Below, piece by piece: positions 24,510-33,635 of a stretch of 33,635 bases of DNA (position 1 is its first letter; each line of letters opens with the position of its first letter). The DNA comes from Allomuricauda sp. M10. Its GTDB lineage: Bacteria; Bacteroidota; Bacteroidia; Flavobacteriales; Flavobacteriaceae. The DNA is taken from positions 1 through 33,635 of the forward strand of contig NZ_JAJGBN010000011.1 in assembly GCF_020782875.1 (NCBI RefSeq), in the 5' to 3' direction. Position numbers and translations under genes: made by a program. The notes beneath the pieces were generated by a model that was not told the DNA's origin, did no database searches, and was given only the letters and a program-made list of their open reading frames with translations.

Positions 24510-25895
24510 CTAGAACAAATTTCGCAAGATCATGAAACAAGCCGCTCCACCGATGAATCCAAGGAAGGCCAACCACGAAATTTTCTTCAAGTACCAGAAA
24601 AAGTCAATCTTCTCCATACCCATGGCCACAACCCCGGCTGCGGACCCAATGATCAACATACTTCCACCGGTTCCGGCCGAATAAGCTATAAAATGCCACA
24701 ACTGGTCGTTCATAGGCTCTGAGAACATCCCCAAACTGGCTGCCACCAAAGGTACGTTGTCAATCACCGCAGAACCAACACCCAACAGCAAAATCACCAA
24801 ATCCGATACGTGGGTACTGGTCATTTCGGTGCCAATCATAGGCATTCCTTGTTTCAATCCTTCTGCAAAGTTGAACAACAATCCGAGGGATTCCAAAGCG
24901 GCAACGGCCATCAAGATTCCCAAGAAAAAGAGGATACTGGGTAGTTCTATCTTGGTCAATGCTTTATGAACCGGACTATGATGCGAAGCCGCATCACTTT
25001 CTTCATCCACATTGGAAATGGAGAATTTGGCACTACTGAATATTTCCGCAAAAGTAGAAACCACTGCAAGGGACAACATCATGCCCACATAAGGAGGCAA
25101 ATGTGTAATGGTTTTAAAAATAGGCACAAAAATGATGGCGCCTAAACCCAAGTACAACATTTTGGAACCAAACCTCGATTTTGGCGGTTCTTCTTCCTCG
25201 GCATCGATTTGGCCTTTGAAAACTGGCAAAAACGAAGCTATTAGGGATGGAATGACCATACACAACATGGATGGCAACAATAAATGCTCGATCAAATTGG
25301 CGGTAGTCACTTTTTTACCGATCCAAAGCATGGTGGTGGTCACATCACCGATGGGAGACCAAGCACCTCCAGCATTGGCGGCAATAATGATCAAACCAGC
25401 ATACCAAATTCTTGTATCCCTATCCTTGATGATTTTTTGAAGGATGGAAATCAATACAATGGTAGCAGTAAGGTTATCAATGATTGCAGAAAGAATAAAT
25501 GCCAGAAAAGAAAAAATCCAAAGGATTTTTTTCTTGCTCCTAGTCTTTACAAAAGTCTTGATGGTAGAAAATCCATCGAAATAATCAATGATTTCTACAA
25601 TGGTCATGGCCCCTAACAGGAATACCAAAATCTCAGAGGTCTTTCCTAAGTGGTGTAGCAGGGTTTCTTCCAAAAGTTCCAATTTTTCGGCATGCCCGAA
25701 CGTATTGAAATCATCCATCAAATGGTGTTCACTGGAATTGAACCAGCTGGTAAATCCATCCAATCCAAAGGCTATAAGAGCCCAAAGGATGGCCATCATG
25801 GCCAAGGCGGGGATAAGTTTATCTATTTTTAAGTTGTGTTCGAGGGTGATTGCCAAATATCCAACGACAAAAACGACAACTAAGAGGGTTTCCAT
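24510..25895 (-). CDS. nhaD: NhaD-type Na+/H+ antiporter
   Basis: A 461-residue polytopic inner-membrane protein with about 12-13 hydrophobic segments. It matches the NhaD branch of the ion transporter superfamily: IIDNLTATIVLISILQKII, NAGGAWSPIGDVTTTMLW and SAVIDNVPLVAAS carry polar residues in helix breaks typical of the family, and SAGTGGSMLIIGSAAG lies near the C-terminus. NhaD antiporters exchange intracellular sodium for protons and are common in marine and salt-tolerant bacteria. It starts with ATG at 25895; a TATCTTTAG motif at 25946-25954 on this strand is a weak promoter candidate. The gene may or may not be transcribed with exbB. Confidence 0.93.
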   Translation of the reverse strand: METLLVVVFVVGYLAITLEHNLKIDKLIPALAMMAILWALIAFGLDGFTSWFNSSEHHLMDDFNTFGHAEKLELLEETLLHHLGKTSEILVFLLGAMTIVEIIDYFDGFSTIKTFVKTRSKKKILWIFSFLAFILSAIIDNLTATIVLISILQKIIKDRDTRIWYAGLIIIAANAGGAWSPIGDVTTTMLWIGKKVTTANLIEHLLLPSMLCMVIPSLIASFLPVFKGQIDAEEEEPPKSRFGSKMLYLGLGAIIFVPIFKTITHLPPYVGMMLSLAVVSTFAEIFSSAKFSISNVDEESDAASHHSPVHKALTKIELPSILFFLGILMAVAALESLGLLFNFAEGLKQGMPMIGTEMTSTHVSDLVILLLGVGSAVIDNVPLVAASLGMFSEPMNDQLWHFIAYSAGTGGSMLIIGSAAGVVAMGMEKIDFFWYLKKISWLAFLGFIGGAACFMILRNLF

Positions 25896-26091
25896 GTTAA
25901 GTTTGGTTTAATTAAGGAATTATTTTTGAGTAGTTATCTATGGTGCTAAAGATATTCAAAATGAGTTTTTCCGCATAATCTTATTGGCATAAATTATTGT
26001 GAAAATGGGATAATGCCCACAATTACTTTTTGGAATTTTAAATCATTCTCATTTTTTCCTGTTCATCGATATAAAATTCCTATTGTAAGAC

Positions 26092-26099
26092 TATATTTG
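26092..26099 (+). promoter_or_regulatory. -7 box (TATATTTG) for the acyl-CoA dehydrogenase gene
   Basis: TATATTTG matches TAnnTTTG exactly and ends 29 bases before the start codon at 26129. No clear -33 TTG lies at the usual distance, so this is a half-supported promoter. Confidence 0.5.
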
Positions 26100-26128
26100 T
26101 AGACCATTTTTAGTTATTATTCAGTTTT

Positions 26129-27271
26129 ATGGACTTCACACTTTCCGAAGAACAGTTAATGATCAAACAAGCGGCAAAGGATTTTGCCCAAACAGAGCTA
26201 TTGCCCGGAGTAATAGAACGGGATGAAACCCAAACTTTCCCCAATGATCTGGTCCAAAAAATGGGACAATTGGGCTTTTTGGGCATGATGGTCAACGAAA
26301 AATATGGTGGCAGCGGACTGGATACCCTATCCTATGTTTTGGCCATGGAAGAACTATCTAAAGTGGATGCTTCTGCTTCCGTTATGGTTTCCGTGAACAA
26401 CTCATTGGTGTGTTGGGGATTGGAAACTTATGGCACCGAAGCACAAAAGGAAAAATACCTGACCCGACTGGCCTCCGGTGAAATCATTGGCGCCTTTTGC
26501 CTTTCTGAACCGGAAGCCGGAAGTGATGCCACTTCCCAAAAAACTACTGCCATTGACAAAGGTGACCACTATATATTGAACGGCACCAAAAACTGGATCA
26601 CTAATGGAAATCGTGCCGAAGTGTACCTGGTCATAGCCCAGACCCATGTGGAAAAAGGCCACCATGGCATCAACGCTTTAATAGTTGAAAAAGGCATGGA
26701 AGGATTTGTTATCGGTCCAAAAGAAAATAAATTAGGGATACGGGGCAGTGACACACACTCCCTTATTTTCAATGATGTTAAGGTTCCGAAGGAAAACCGA
26801 ATAGGTGAAGATGGTTTCGGGTTCAAGTTTGCTATGAAAACCTTGGCTGGCGGAAGAATCGGAATAGCAGCCCAAGCCCTTGGAATCGCAGCAGGCGCGT
26901 ATGAACTGGCCTTACAATATTCCAAACAACGAAAAGCTTTCGGCACCGAGATTGCCAACCATCAGGCCATTGCCTTTAAATTGGCCGATATGCATACCAA
27001 GATCCAAGCAGCACGTCATTTGGTTTACCAGTCCGCATGCGACAAGGATGCCAAAAAAGATTATACACTTTCAGGAGCCATGGCAAAATTGTATGCCTCC
27101 GATGTGGCCATGGAAACTGCCGTGGAATCTGTTCAAATCCATGGAGGAAATGGGTTTGTTAAAGACTACCACGTGGAGCGCTTGATGCGCGATGCCAAAA
27201 TCACCCAGATCTACGAAGGAACCTCCGAAATACAGAAAATTGTCATATCTCGGAGCATTTTGAAAGACTAA
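26129..27271 (+). CDS. Acyl-CoA dehydrogenase (short-chain/butyryl-CoA type)
   Basis: A 380-residue FAD enzyme that makes trans-2-enoyl-CoA from acyl-CoA, passing electrons to ETF. It has the N-terminal helical domain, the middle beta domain signature CLSEPEAGSDATSQ with NWITNG, and a C-terminal helical domain with RIGIAAQALGIAAGA, RKAFG and HGGNGF. The catalytic base is probably Glu363 in QIYEGTSEIQK, the position used by short- and medium-chain enzymes. The length and motifs fit the short-chain type, although the chain-length preference cannot be read with certainty. It stands alone between its own promoter box and a terminator. Confidence 0.95.
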   Translation: MDFTLSEEQLMIKQAAKDFAQTELLPGVIERDETQTFPNDLVQKMGQLGFLGMMVNEKYGGSGLDTLSYVLAMEELSKVDASASVMVSVNNSLVCWGLETYGTEAQKEKYLTRLASGEIIGAFCLSEPEAGSDATSQKTTAIDKGDHYILNGTKNWITNGNRAEVYLVIAQTHVEKGHHGINALIVEKGMEGFVIGPKENKLGIRGSDTHSLIFNDVKVPKENRIGEDGFGFKFAMKTLAGGRIGIAAQALGIAAGAYELALQYSKQRKAFGTEIANHQAIAFKLADMHTKIQAARHLVYQSACDKDAKKDYTLSGAMAKLYASDVAMETAVESVQIHGGNGFVKDYHVERLMRDAKITQIYEGTSEIQKIVISRSILKD

Positions 27272-27279
27272 AAAATAGC

Positions 27280-27310
27280 ATACCCCTCCAAATTGAGGGG
27301 TATTTCTTTT
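27280..27310 (+). terminator. Rho-independent terminator after the acyl-CoA dehydrogenase gene
   Basis: ATACCCCTC at 27280-27288 and GAGGGGTAT at 27295-27303 form a perfect nine-pair stem with a six-base loop, followed by TTCTTTT. It begins nine bases after the stop codon. Confidence 0.88.
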
Positions 27311-27500
27311 AAAAAAATACTTTTACACCTCCCTCCCCCTATAATGCGCCGGTAATATAAGTCGACAACATTAAAATTCACCAGAAACCTCCATTTACAA
27401 CAGGGATAATAGGTATTTTATCAAATTATTTGAGATAATGATAATTTAACATTCCATTAATTCTCAAATTGCATATAATTCAACCCTTCATCCGATACGT

Positions 27501-27521
27501 TGATTATTTATCTGATAATCA
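27501..27521. promoter_or_regulatory. Dyad upstream of the gltB promoter
   Basis: TGATTAT at 27501-27507 and its complement ATAATCA at 27515-27521 are separated by seven bases. The overlapping TTATCTGATAA is a nested palindrome. It lies just upstream of the -33 element of the gltB promoter, the expected place for an activator or repressor. The region is A+T rich, so chance is possible. Confidence 0.35.
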
Positions 27522-27530
27522 GCAAATATC

Positions 27531-27562
27531 TTGTTATCCATTCATCATATTTGGTATTTTTG
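27531..27562 (+). promoter_or_regulatory. gltBD promoter (TTG-N21-TATTTTTG)
   Basis: TTG at 27531-27533 and TATTTTTG at 27555-27562 are 21 bases apart and match the flavobacterial pattern TTG-N17-23-TAnnTTTG. The predicted start of transcription is only about seven bases before the first ATG at 27576, so the leader is very short. If the second ATG (27579) is used, it is three bases longer. Confidence 0.55.
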
Positions 27563-27575
27563 AAGAAATACGTTA

Positions 27576-30500
27576 ATGATGGGATTGGAAAGACAAGGTT
27601 TATACCTACCGGAATTTGAGCATGATAACTGTGGTGCAGGCTTCATCTGTAGCCTAAAAGGAAGAAAATCCAACGATATAATCCATAAGGCCTTAGAGAT
27701 ATTGGATAAATTGGAACACCGTGGTGCTGTGAGCGCCGACGGTAAAACAGGTGATGGAGCGGGTATCCTTATCGATGTGCCCCACGCCTTTTTCAGTGAT
27801 GTCTGCAAGTTTAGTCTTCCCGAAGCAGGAGAATATGCGGTGGGCAACGTTTTTTTGCCTCAAAAGGCAAACCAACGGGATTTTTGCATCAAGGTTCTTG
27901 AAGAAAATATGAAAATTCAGGGATTGCAGGTACTAGGTTGGAGAGATGTTCCCGTTAACCGCTCCGTTCCCGGTAGAATTGCCGCAGAAACCGAGCCTTT
28001 TGTAAAGCAGGTGTTCATCGGTAAGGGTGAGGCCTTGGATGATTTCCAGTTCAACCTAAAACTTTTCATTGCAAGGAAGATTACCGAACACACCATTATA
28101 GATAGTAAACTTTCTCAAAGTCCGTTTTTCTATCTACCCAGCCTTTCTACCAAGATCATCATCTTCAAGGGGCTTTTGGTTCCAAAAGATATCAGCAAAT
28201 ATTACGAAGACCTTTTGGATCCAAGGGTAGTGACCCGTTTGGCCTTGGTTCACCAACGGTTTTCAACCAATACCTTCCCAACATGGGATTTGGCCCAGCC
28301 TTTCCGCTATATGTGCCACAACGGGGAAATCAACACCTTAAGGGGCAACGTGTCCCGTATGCGTTCCCGCGAAGAATTGATGAAGAGTGATTGGTTCGGG
28401 GACGATATCAAAAAAATACTTCCCATTGTCCTCCGTGGAAAATCGGATTCGGCCAGTATGGATATGGTGGTGGAACTGTTGTTGATGACAGGCCGCTCCC
28501 TTCCTGAAGTCATGATGATGCTGGTTCCCGAAGCCTGGGAGAAAAACCCTGAAATGTCCGAATCCAAAAAGGCATTTTACGAATACAACAGTTGTTTGAT
28601 GGAACCTTGGGACGGTCCGGCATCCATACCTTTTACTGATGGAAACTACATTGGTGCGGTTTTGGACAGAAACGGACTTCGTCCTTCCAGATATTCGGTG
28701 ACCAAAAAAGGATATGTGATCATGTCTTCCGAAACCGGCGTGGTAGAATTGGATCCAGAAGATATCGAATTGCACGGTAGGTTAGAGCCTGGGAAAATGT
28801 TCTTGGTGAATATGGAAGAGGGGCGAATCGTGAACGATGAGGAGATCAAGGAAGCCATTGCCAAGAAACATCCGTATAAAAAATGGTTGAAGGACAATTT
28901 GGTACACCTACGTGATATCCCTTATAATGATTGCCCGGTGTTCTTTGGCGAATTCCCATTGAAAACAAGAAGGGCCGCCTTTGGATACACCCATGAGGAT
29001 ATCAACACCATCATTATGCCCATGGCCAAGCAAGGCAAGGAACCTATTGGCTCCATGGGGTCGGACACACCAATTGCGGTACTTTCCGAAAGGCCACAAT
29101 TGATCTACAATTATTTCAAGCAACTTTTTGCGCAGGTAACCAACCCGCCTTTGGATGGTATCCGCGAAGAGTTGATCACCGACATCAGCCTTACTTTGGG
29201 CAGTGACCATAATATTTTCGACTTTTCAGAACTGCATTGTCGTAAGTTGAAAATCCAGAATCCGGTCATTTCCAAAGAAGACTTGGACAAAATCAAAAAT
29301 TACGATGCCAGTCCGGATTACAAAGTAGTTTCCATTTCCATCCTTTATGAAATAGCAAAAGGACACAATGGTTTAGAAGAGGCTTTGGATTCCATTCTTT
29401 CCCAAGCGGTAAAAGCCATTGACGAAGGTGCCAATATCATTATCCTTTCCGATAGGATGGTGAGCACCGAAATGGCAGCAATCCCTGCACTTTTGGCCTG
29501 TTCGTATGTGAACAGTGGCCTACAAAAAATGGGCAAACGCTCCAAACTGAGCATCATTATCGAATCTGCCGAACCAAGGGAAGTACATCATTTTGCATTG
29601 CTTTTCGGTTTTGGGGCAAGTGCCATCAACCCCTATTTGGTCAATGAGATCATCGGGGAACAGATCACGGAAAACAACATCACAGAATTCACTTTTGAGG
29701 AAGCCATCAAAAATTACAACAAGGCCATCGGTAAGGGCATCTTAAAAGTGATGAACAAAATTGGGATTTCTACCTTGAATTCATATCGAGGCTCCCAACT
29801 ATTCGAATGCATTGGCATCAATACCAAGGTAGTGGACAAGTATTTCCCGAATACGCCGACCCGTATCCAAGGTATTGGATTGTATGAAATTGAGAAGGAA
29901 ATAGCGAAACGCCACAACAGAGCATTCAAGAATCAGGAATTAGCAGCCAATCTAGACATTGAGGTTGGTGGCGAGTACCGTTGGAGGAGAAATGGCGAGA
30001 AACACATGTTCAATCCATTAACTATCGCCAAACTCCAAAAATCGGTACGCGATAACGAGCCGGAGACCTATAAAGAGTATTCCGAGTTGGTAAATGAGCA
30101 ATCGAAAAACTTGATGACCATCCGTGGTTTGTTTGAATTTTCAAACTATGACCCCATTCCGATCGAGGAAGTGGAACCTTGGACCGAGATTGTAAAAAGG
30201 TTCAAGACTGGGGCCATGTCCTACGGAAGTATCAGCAAGGAAGCACATGAAAATCTCGCGATTGCCATGAACCGTATCGGTGGAAAAAGCAATTCAGGTG
30301 AAGGGGGAGAAGATCCGGCTCGTTTTTATAGAAGTCAAACCGGCGACTGGAAAAACAGCGCCATCAAGCAAGTAGCCTCAGGTAGGTTTGGGGTAACTTC
30401 CAATTATCTGGCCAATGCCCAAGAAATCCAGATTAAAATGGCACAAGGTGCCAAACCTGGGGAAGGTGGACAATTGCCAGGACCAAAAGTAGACCCTGCC

Positions 30501-32084
30501 ATTGCAAAAACACGAAATTCAACCCCGTATGTGGGGTTGATCTCACCACCGCCACACCACGACATTTACTCGATTGAGGATTTGTCCCAATTGATCTATG
30601 ACCTAAAATCGGCCAACCGTGAAGCAAGGATCAACGTGAAATTAGTGTCAGAAGTTGGAGTTGGAACAGTAGCTGCCGGGGTGGCCAAGGCCAAGGCCGA
30701 TGTCATCCTGATTTCAGGTTATGATGGCGGAACAGGGGCTTCGCCCCTAACTTCCTTGAAACATGCAGGGCTTCCTTGGGAACTTGGTATTGCCGAAGCA
30801 CAACAAACATTGGTTTTGAACGACCTTAGAAACAGGATTGTATTGGAATGTGACGGCCAGTTGAAAACTGGAAGGGATGTTGCCATAGCCTGTCTATTGG
30901 GAGCAGAGGAATTTGGCTTTGCCACAGCACCTTTGGTGGCTTCAGGCTGTATCATGATGCGCGTTTGCCATTTGAATACATGTCCAGTGGGTATTGCCAC
31001 CCAAAATCCTGAGCTACGCAAAAAATTCCAAGGCAAACCGGAACATGTGGTCAACTACATGTATTTTGTGGCGCAAGAACTGAGGGAAATCATGGCCAAG
31101 CTTGGTTTCAGGACCATTAACGAGATGGTGGGCCAAGTACAAAAACTGGACAGAAACAAGGCCATTGCTCATTATAAAGCTGCAGGAATTGACCTTACCC
31201 CTATTTTATATCAGGTTGATGTACCCGAAGGCACCAAGTTCTACAATACCCAAAAACAACACCATGACATCATGGATTCCATTGAGTTTGGCATTATTGC
31301 CAAGGCACACCCTGCCCTTTTCAGGAAAGAAAAGACTTCGTTGGATTTCCCAATTCATAACACCGATAGGTCCGTTGGGGCCATCATCAGTAATGAGATT
31401 TCTAAAATCTATGGAGCAGATGGTCTTCCTGACAATACCTTAAAATTAAACTTTACAGGTTCCGCAGGTCAAAGTTTTGGTGCTTTTGCCACCAAGGGAC
31501 TTACCATGATTGTAAACGGAAACACCAACGATTATTTAGGCAAAGGACTTTCTGGAGCCAAATTGGTTGTCAAGGTACCTTTCAAATCCACCTTTAAACC
31601 AGAGGAAAATGTGATTATCGGGAACGTGGCACTTTATGGGGCCACTTCTGGAGAAGCCTATATCAATGGTAAGGCAGGGGAGCGTTTCTGTGTCAGGAAC
31701 TCAGGTGCCAAAGCGGTAGTGGAAGGTATCGGTGACCATGGCTGCGAGTACATGACCGGTGGTGTTGCCGTTATTTTAGGTTCCGTTGGAAGAAACTTCG
31801 GTGCCGGTATGAGCGGTGGTATTGCCTATGTGTATGACAAGGATGGTACTTTTGAGAAGAAATGCAACGGTGAGGCCCTTAACCTGCTTCCCGTTGAGGA
31901 ATCCAATGACATTGCACAACTTAGGGAATTGATCGAGAACCATTATAATGCAACGCTTAGTCCATTGGCTCAGGATATTTTGGAAAACTGGGAGAAAGTA
32001 TTGCCCAAATTCGTCAAGGTATTCCCTGAAGAATACAGGCAGGCCCTTATCCGATTGGAACAAGAAAAAATGCAAACCTTATAA
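27576..32084 (+). CDS. gltB: Glutamate synthase, large subunit
   Basis: A 1502-residue cytoplasmic flavoenzyme that with GltD makes two glutamates from glutamine and 2-oxoglutarate. In order: class II glutamine amidotransferase domain beginning at Cys19 (DNCGAGF), which becomes the nucleophile after removal of a short propeptide; a central domain; the FMN-binding synthase domain with [31 protein letters not shown] and [12 protein letters not shown]; the iron-sulphur cysteines 1125, 1131 and 1136 (spacing 6 and 5, right for a 3Fe-4S cluster); and the Gly-rich beta-helix domain with [21 protein letters not shown]. All key parts are intact. It is followed after eight bases by gltD, so the two are one operon. 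Confidence 0.98.
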   Translation: MMGLERQGLYLPEFEHDNCGAGFICSLKGRKSNDIIHKALEILDKLEHRGAVSADGKTGDGAGILIDVPHAFFSDVCKFSLPEAGEYAVGNVFLPQKANQRDFCIKVLEENMKIQGLQVLGWRDVPVNRSVPGRIAAETEPFVKQVFIGKGEALDDFQFNLKLFIARKITEHTIIDSKLSQSPFFYLPSLSTKIIIFKGLLVPKDISKYYEDLLDPRVVTRLALVHQRFSTNTFPTWDLAQPFRYMCHNGEINTLRGNVSRMRSREELMKSDWFGDDIKKILPIVLRGKSDSASMDMVVELLLMTGRSLPEVMMMLVPEAWEKNPEMSESKKAFYEYNSCLMEPWDGPASIPFTDGNYIGAVLDRNGLRPSRYSVTKKGYVIMSSETGVVELDPEDIELHGRLEPGKMFLVNMEEGRIVNDEEIKEAIAKKHPYKKWLKDNLVHLRDIPYNDCPVFFGEFPLKTRRAAFGYTHEDINTIIMPMAKQGKEPIGSMGSDTPIAVLSERPQLIYNYFKQLFAQVTNPPLDGIREELITDISLTLGSDHNIFDFSELHCRKLKIQNPVISKEDLDKIKNYDASPDYKVVSISILYEIAKGHNGLEEALDSILSQAVKAIDEGANIIILSDRMVSTEMAAIPALLACSYVNSGLQKMGKRSKLSIIIESAEPREVHHFALLFGFGASAINPYLVNEIIGEQITENNITEFTFEEAIKNYNKAIGKGILKVMNKIGISTLNSYRGSQLFECIGINTKVVDKYFPNTPTRIQGIGLYEIEKEIAKRHNRAFKNQELAANLDIEVGGEYRWRRNGEKHMFNPLTIAKLQKSVRDNEPETYKEYSELVNEQSKNLMTIRGLFEFSNYDPIPIEEVEPWTEIVKRFKTGAMSYGSISKEAHENLAIAMNRIGGKSNSGEGGEDPARFYRSQTGDWKNSAIKQVASGRFGVTSNYLANAQEIQIKMAQGAKPGEGGQLPGPKVDPAIAKTRNSTPYVGLISPPPHHDIYSIEDLSQLIYDLKSANREARINVKLVSEVGVGTVAAGVAKAKADVILISGYDGGTGASPLTSLKHAGLPWELGIAEAQQTLVLNDLRNRIVLECDGQLKTGRDVAIACLLGAEEFGFATAPLVASGCIMMRVCHLNTCPVGIATQNPELRKKFQGKPEHVVNYMYFVAQELREIMAKLGFRTINEMVGQVQKLDRNKAIAHYKAAGIDLTPILYQVDVPEGTKFYNTQKQHHDIMDSIEFGIIAKAHPALFRKEKTSLDFPIHNTDRSVGAIISNEISKIYGADGLPDNTLKLNFTGSAGQSFGAFATKGLTMIVNGNTNDYLGKGLSGAKLVVKVPFKSTFKPEENVIIGNVALYGATSGEAYINGKAGERFCVRNSGAKAVVEGIGDHGCEYMTGGVAVILGSVGRNFGAGMSGGIAYVYDKDGTFEKKCNGEALNLLPVEESNDIAQLRELIENHYNATLSPLAQDILENWEKVLPKFVKVFPEEYRQALIRLEQEKMQTL

Positions 32085-32092
32085 TTTTAGAG

Positions 32093-33559
32093 ATGGGAAA
32101 GACTACAGGATTTATGGAATTTGACAGGAAGGTAGAAGGCTACGCCCCTGTTGAAGAACGCATCAAAAACTATAGGGAGTTTACCGAGCCACTAAAGGAA
32201 AATGAGCTCAAAAACCAAGGTGCACGCTGCATGGATTGCGGTATCCCTTTCTGTCATAGTGGCTGTCCACTGGGCAATTTGATTCCCGATTTCAACGATG
32301 CGGTGTATCAAGGGAAATGGCAAAAAGCAGCCAAAATTCTTCATTCAACCAATAACTTCCCAGAGTTTACAGGTAGATTGTGCCCAGCACCCTGTGAAGA
32401 AGCTTGCGTTCTTGGCATCAACGAAAACCCGGTTTCCATCGAGAATATTGAAAAGAATATTGTAGAAACCGCCTTCAAAAATGGTTGGATCAAACCAGAA
32501 CCACCATCCAAAAGAACAGGGAAAAAAGTAGCCGTCATTGGTTCCGGACCTGCAGGTCTGGCAACCGCACAACAACTCAACCGGGCGGGCCACTTGGTAA
32601 CCGTATTTGAGCGGGATGAAAAAATCGGAGGGCTTTTACGGTATGGCATTCCCGATTTCAAAATGGAAAAAAATGTCATCGACAGGCGTTTGGAGGTAAT
32701 GAAGAAGGAAGGTATTGAATTCAAAGCTGGAGTTCATGTGGGTGTTGATATAACGGCTACTGAACTGAAGCAGGATTTTGATGCTGTTGTACTATGTGGT
32801 GGAGCCACTGTCCGTAGAGGGCTGCCCATACCAGGTTCCGATTTAAAAGGCGTGGTACAGGCCATGGATTTCCTTCCGCAGAACAACCGTAAGGTTGATG
32901 GAATTCCCTATAAGGGCGAGGAGTTGACTGCCAAAGGCAAAAAAGTGATTGTTATTGGTGGAGGCGACACTGGATCTGATTGTATAGGAACCTCTATCCG
33001 TCATGGTGCCATATCCGTAACCAATTTCGAGATCATGCCCATGGGTACCACAGAACGACCAGAAGGCCAGCCTTGGCCGTTTTGGCCCATGCGTTTGCGT
33101 ACCAGTACTTCGCATAAGGAAGGAGCTGAAAGAGTTTTCAGTATTTCTACCAAGCATTTTAATGGCGATAAGGATGGGAATTTAAAAAGTTTGGTAACAT
33201 CAGAAGTAGAATGGGTCACGTCTCCCGGTCAAAGACCTGTACTTAAAGAAGTTCCGGGTTCCGAAAAAGAGTGGGATTGCGATTTGGCCCTTTTGGCTTT
33301 GGGTTTTACCGGTTCGGAGACCACCATTGCAGATCAATTGGGATTGGAAATGGACACACGGACCAATATCAAGGCTTCCGTTGCGAACTATAAGACCAAT
33401 GTTCCCGGTGTATTTGTGGCAGGAGACCAAAGAAGGGGACAATCATTAATCGTTTGGGCTATTTCAGAAGGTAGGCAAGCAGCACATCATGTGGATGCCT
33501 ATTTGATGGGCCAATCCTTTTTACCATTGAAAGGAGAAGGAGATCTTCCAAGAGTATAA
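32093..33559 (+). CDS. gltD: Glutamate synthase, small subunit (NADPH)
   Basis: A 488-residue subunit that takes electrons from NAD(P)H and passes them via FAD and iron-sulphur clusters to GltB. The N-terminal domain has cysteines 46, 49, 54 and 58 (CMDCGIPFCHSGC) and 97, 101 and 105 (CPAPCEEAC), the pattern of the two 4Fe-4S clusters. The FAD fold has GSGPAG at 150-155, the NAD(P)H fold has GGGDTG at 289-294, and GVFVAGDQRRGQSLIVWAISEGR near the C-terminus completes the FAD site. The ATG lies eight bases after the gltB stop. All motifs appear intact. Confidence 0.98.
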   Translation: MGKTTGFMEFDRKVEGYAPVEERIKNYREFTEPLKENELKNQGARCMDCGIPFCHSGCPLGNLIPDFNDAVYQGKWQKAAKILHSTNNFPEFTGRLCPAPCEEACVLGINENPVSIENIEKNIVETAFKNGWIKPEPPSKRTGKKVAVIGSGPAGLATAQQLNRAGHLVTVFERDEKIGGLLRYGIPDFKMEKNVIDRRLEVMKKEGIEFKAGVHVGVDITATELKQDFDAVVLCGGATVRRGLPIPGSDLKGVVQAMDFLPQNNRKVDGIPYKGEELTAKGKKVIVIGGGDTGSDCIGTSIRHGAISVTNFEIMPMGTTERPEGQPWPFWPMRLRTSTSHKEGAERVFSISTKHFNGDKDGNLKSLVTSEVEWVTSPGQRPVLKEVPGSEKEWDCDLALLALGFTGSETTIADQLGLEMDTRTNIKASVANYKTNVPGVFVAGDQRRGQSLIVWAISEGRQAAHHVDAYLMGQSFLPLKGEGDLPRV

Positions 33560-33582
33560 TACATAAATCTCAACTAAATTTG

Positions 33583-33616
33583 AAAACTCCCTTAACTTCC
33601 GTTTTGGGAGTTTTTT
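33583..33616 (+). terminator. Rho-independent terminator after gltD
   Basis: AAAACTCCC at 33583-33591 and GGGAGTTTT at 33606-33614 pair perfectly, and the inner AAC/GTT bases can pair further. The T-run TTTTTT overlaps the end of the stem. It starts 23 bases after the gltD stop and ends the operon. Confidence 0.85.
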
Positions 33617-33635
33617 ACACCTCCAAATAATCACC

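Noticed and set aside
1..33635. CRISPR array, transposase, integrase, prophage or toxin-antitoxin genes
   Set aside because: No regularly spaced repeats, terminal inverted repeats or matching proteins were seen anywhere in the window.

Overview
The window looks like chromosome from a marine-type member of the Flavobacteriaceae (Bacteroidota). The basis is a SusC/SusD pair under a hybrid two-component regulator, DUF4270 and DUF4907 proteins, Bacteroidota-type lipoprotein signals, NhaD, an ExbB-ExbD-TonB set, and several TAnnTTTG -7 boxes in place of sigma70 -10 boxes. The genus cannot be fixed from the sequence alone. I see no insertion sequence, prophage, integrase or CRISPR array.

Region A (147-14903) is a polysaccharide utilisation locus. 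A minus-strand operon runs susC, susD, a GH28-type beta-helix enzyme, a GH92-type alpha-mannosidase and an MFS sugar porter, with gaps of 11-70 bases. A 1349-residue hybrid two-component regulator is transcribed divergently. Likely flow: surface capture and TonB-dependent import by SusC/SusD, trimming by the GH28-like and GH92 enzymes, cytoplasmic uptake by the MFS porter, and induction by the regulator when it binds an oligosaccharide in the periplasm. The 496-base divergent spacer holds a 12-base perfect direct repeat and two dyads that may be operators. The GH28-like protein lacks two family motifs, so the substrate is uncertain.

Region B (15033-21257) begins with a bidirectional terminator and a tRNA-Val with its own -7 box. 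It continues with a less understood surface cluster. On the minus strand are a DUF4270 lipoprotein and an overlapping outer-membrane barrel protein. Divergent to them, on the plus strand, are a Kelch lipoprotein, a DUF4907 protein, a LytS-type histidine kinase and a LytTR response regulator. This is the best candidate here for an undescribed system: a Kelch surface protein and a small secreted protein in line with their own two-component pair.

Region C (21267-25895, minus strand) holds exbB, exbD, a tonB-like gene and folC in an operon with overlapping stops and starts, preceded by nhaD. The ExbB-ExbD-TonB set could energise SusC-type receptors such as the one in region A.

Region D (26129-33635, plus strand) is central metabolism: an acyl-CoA dehydrogenase with its own -7 box and terminator, then gltB-gltD for glutamate synthase with a recognisable promoter, an upstream dyad and a terminator at the window edge.
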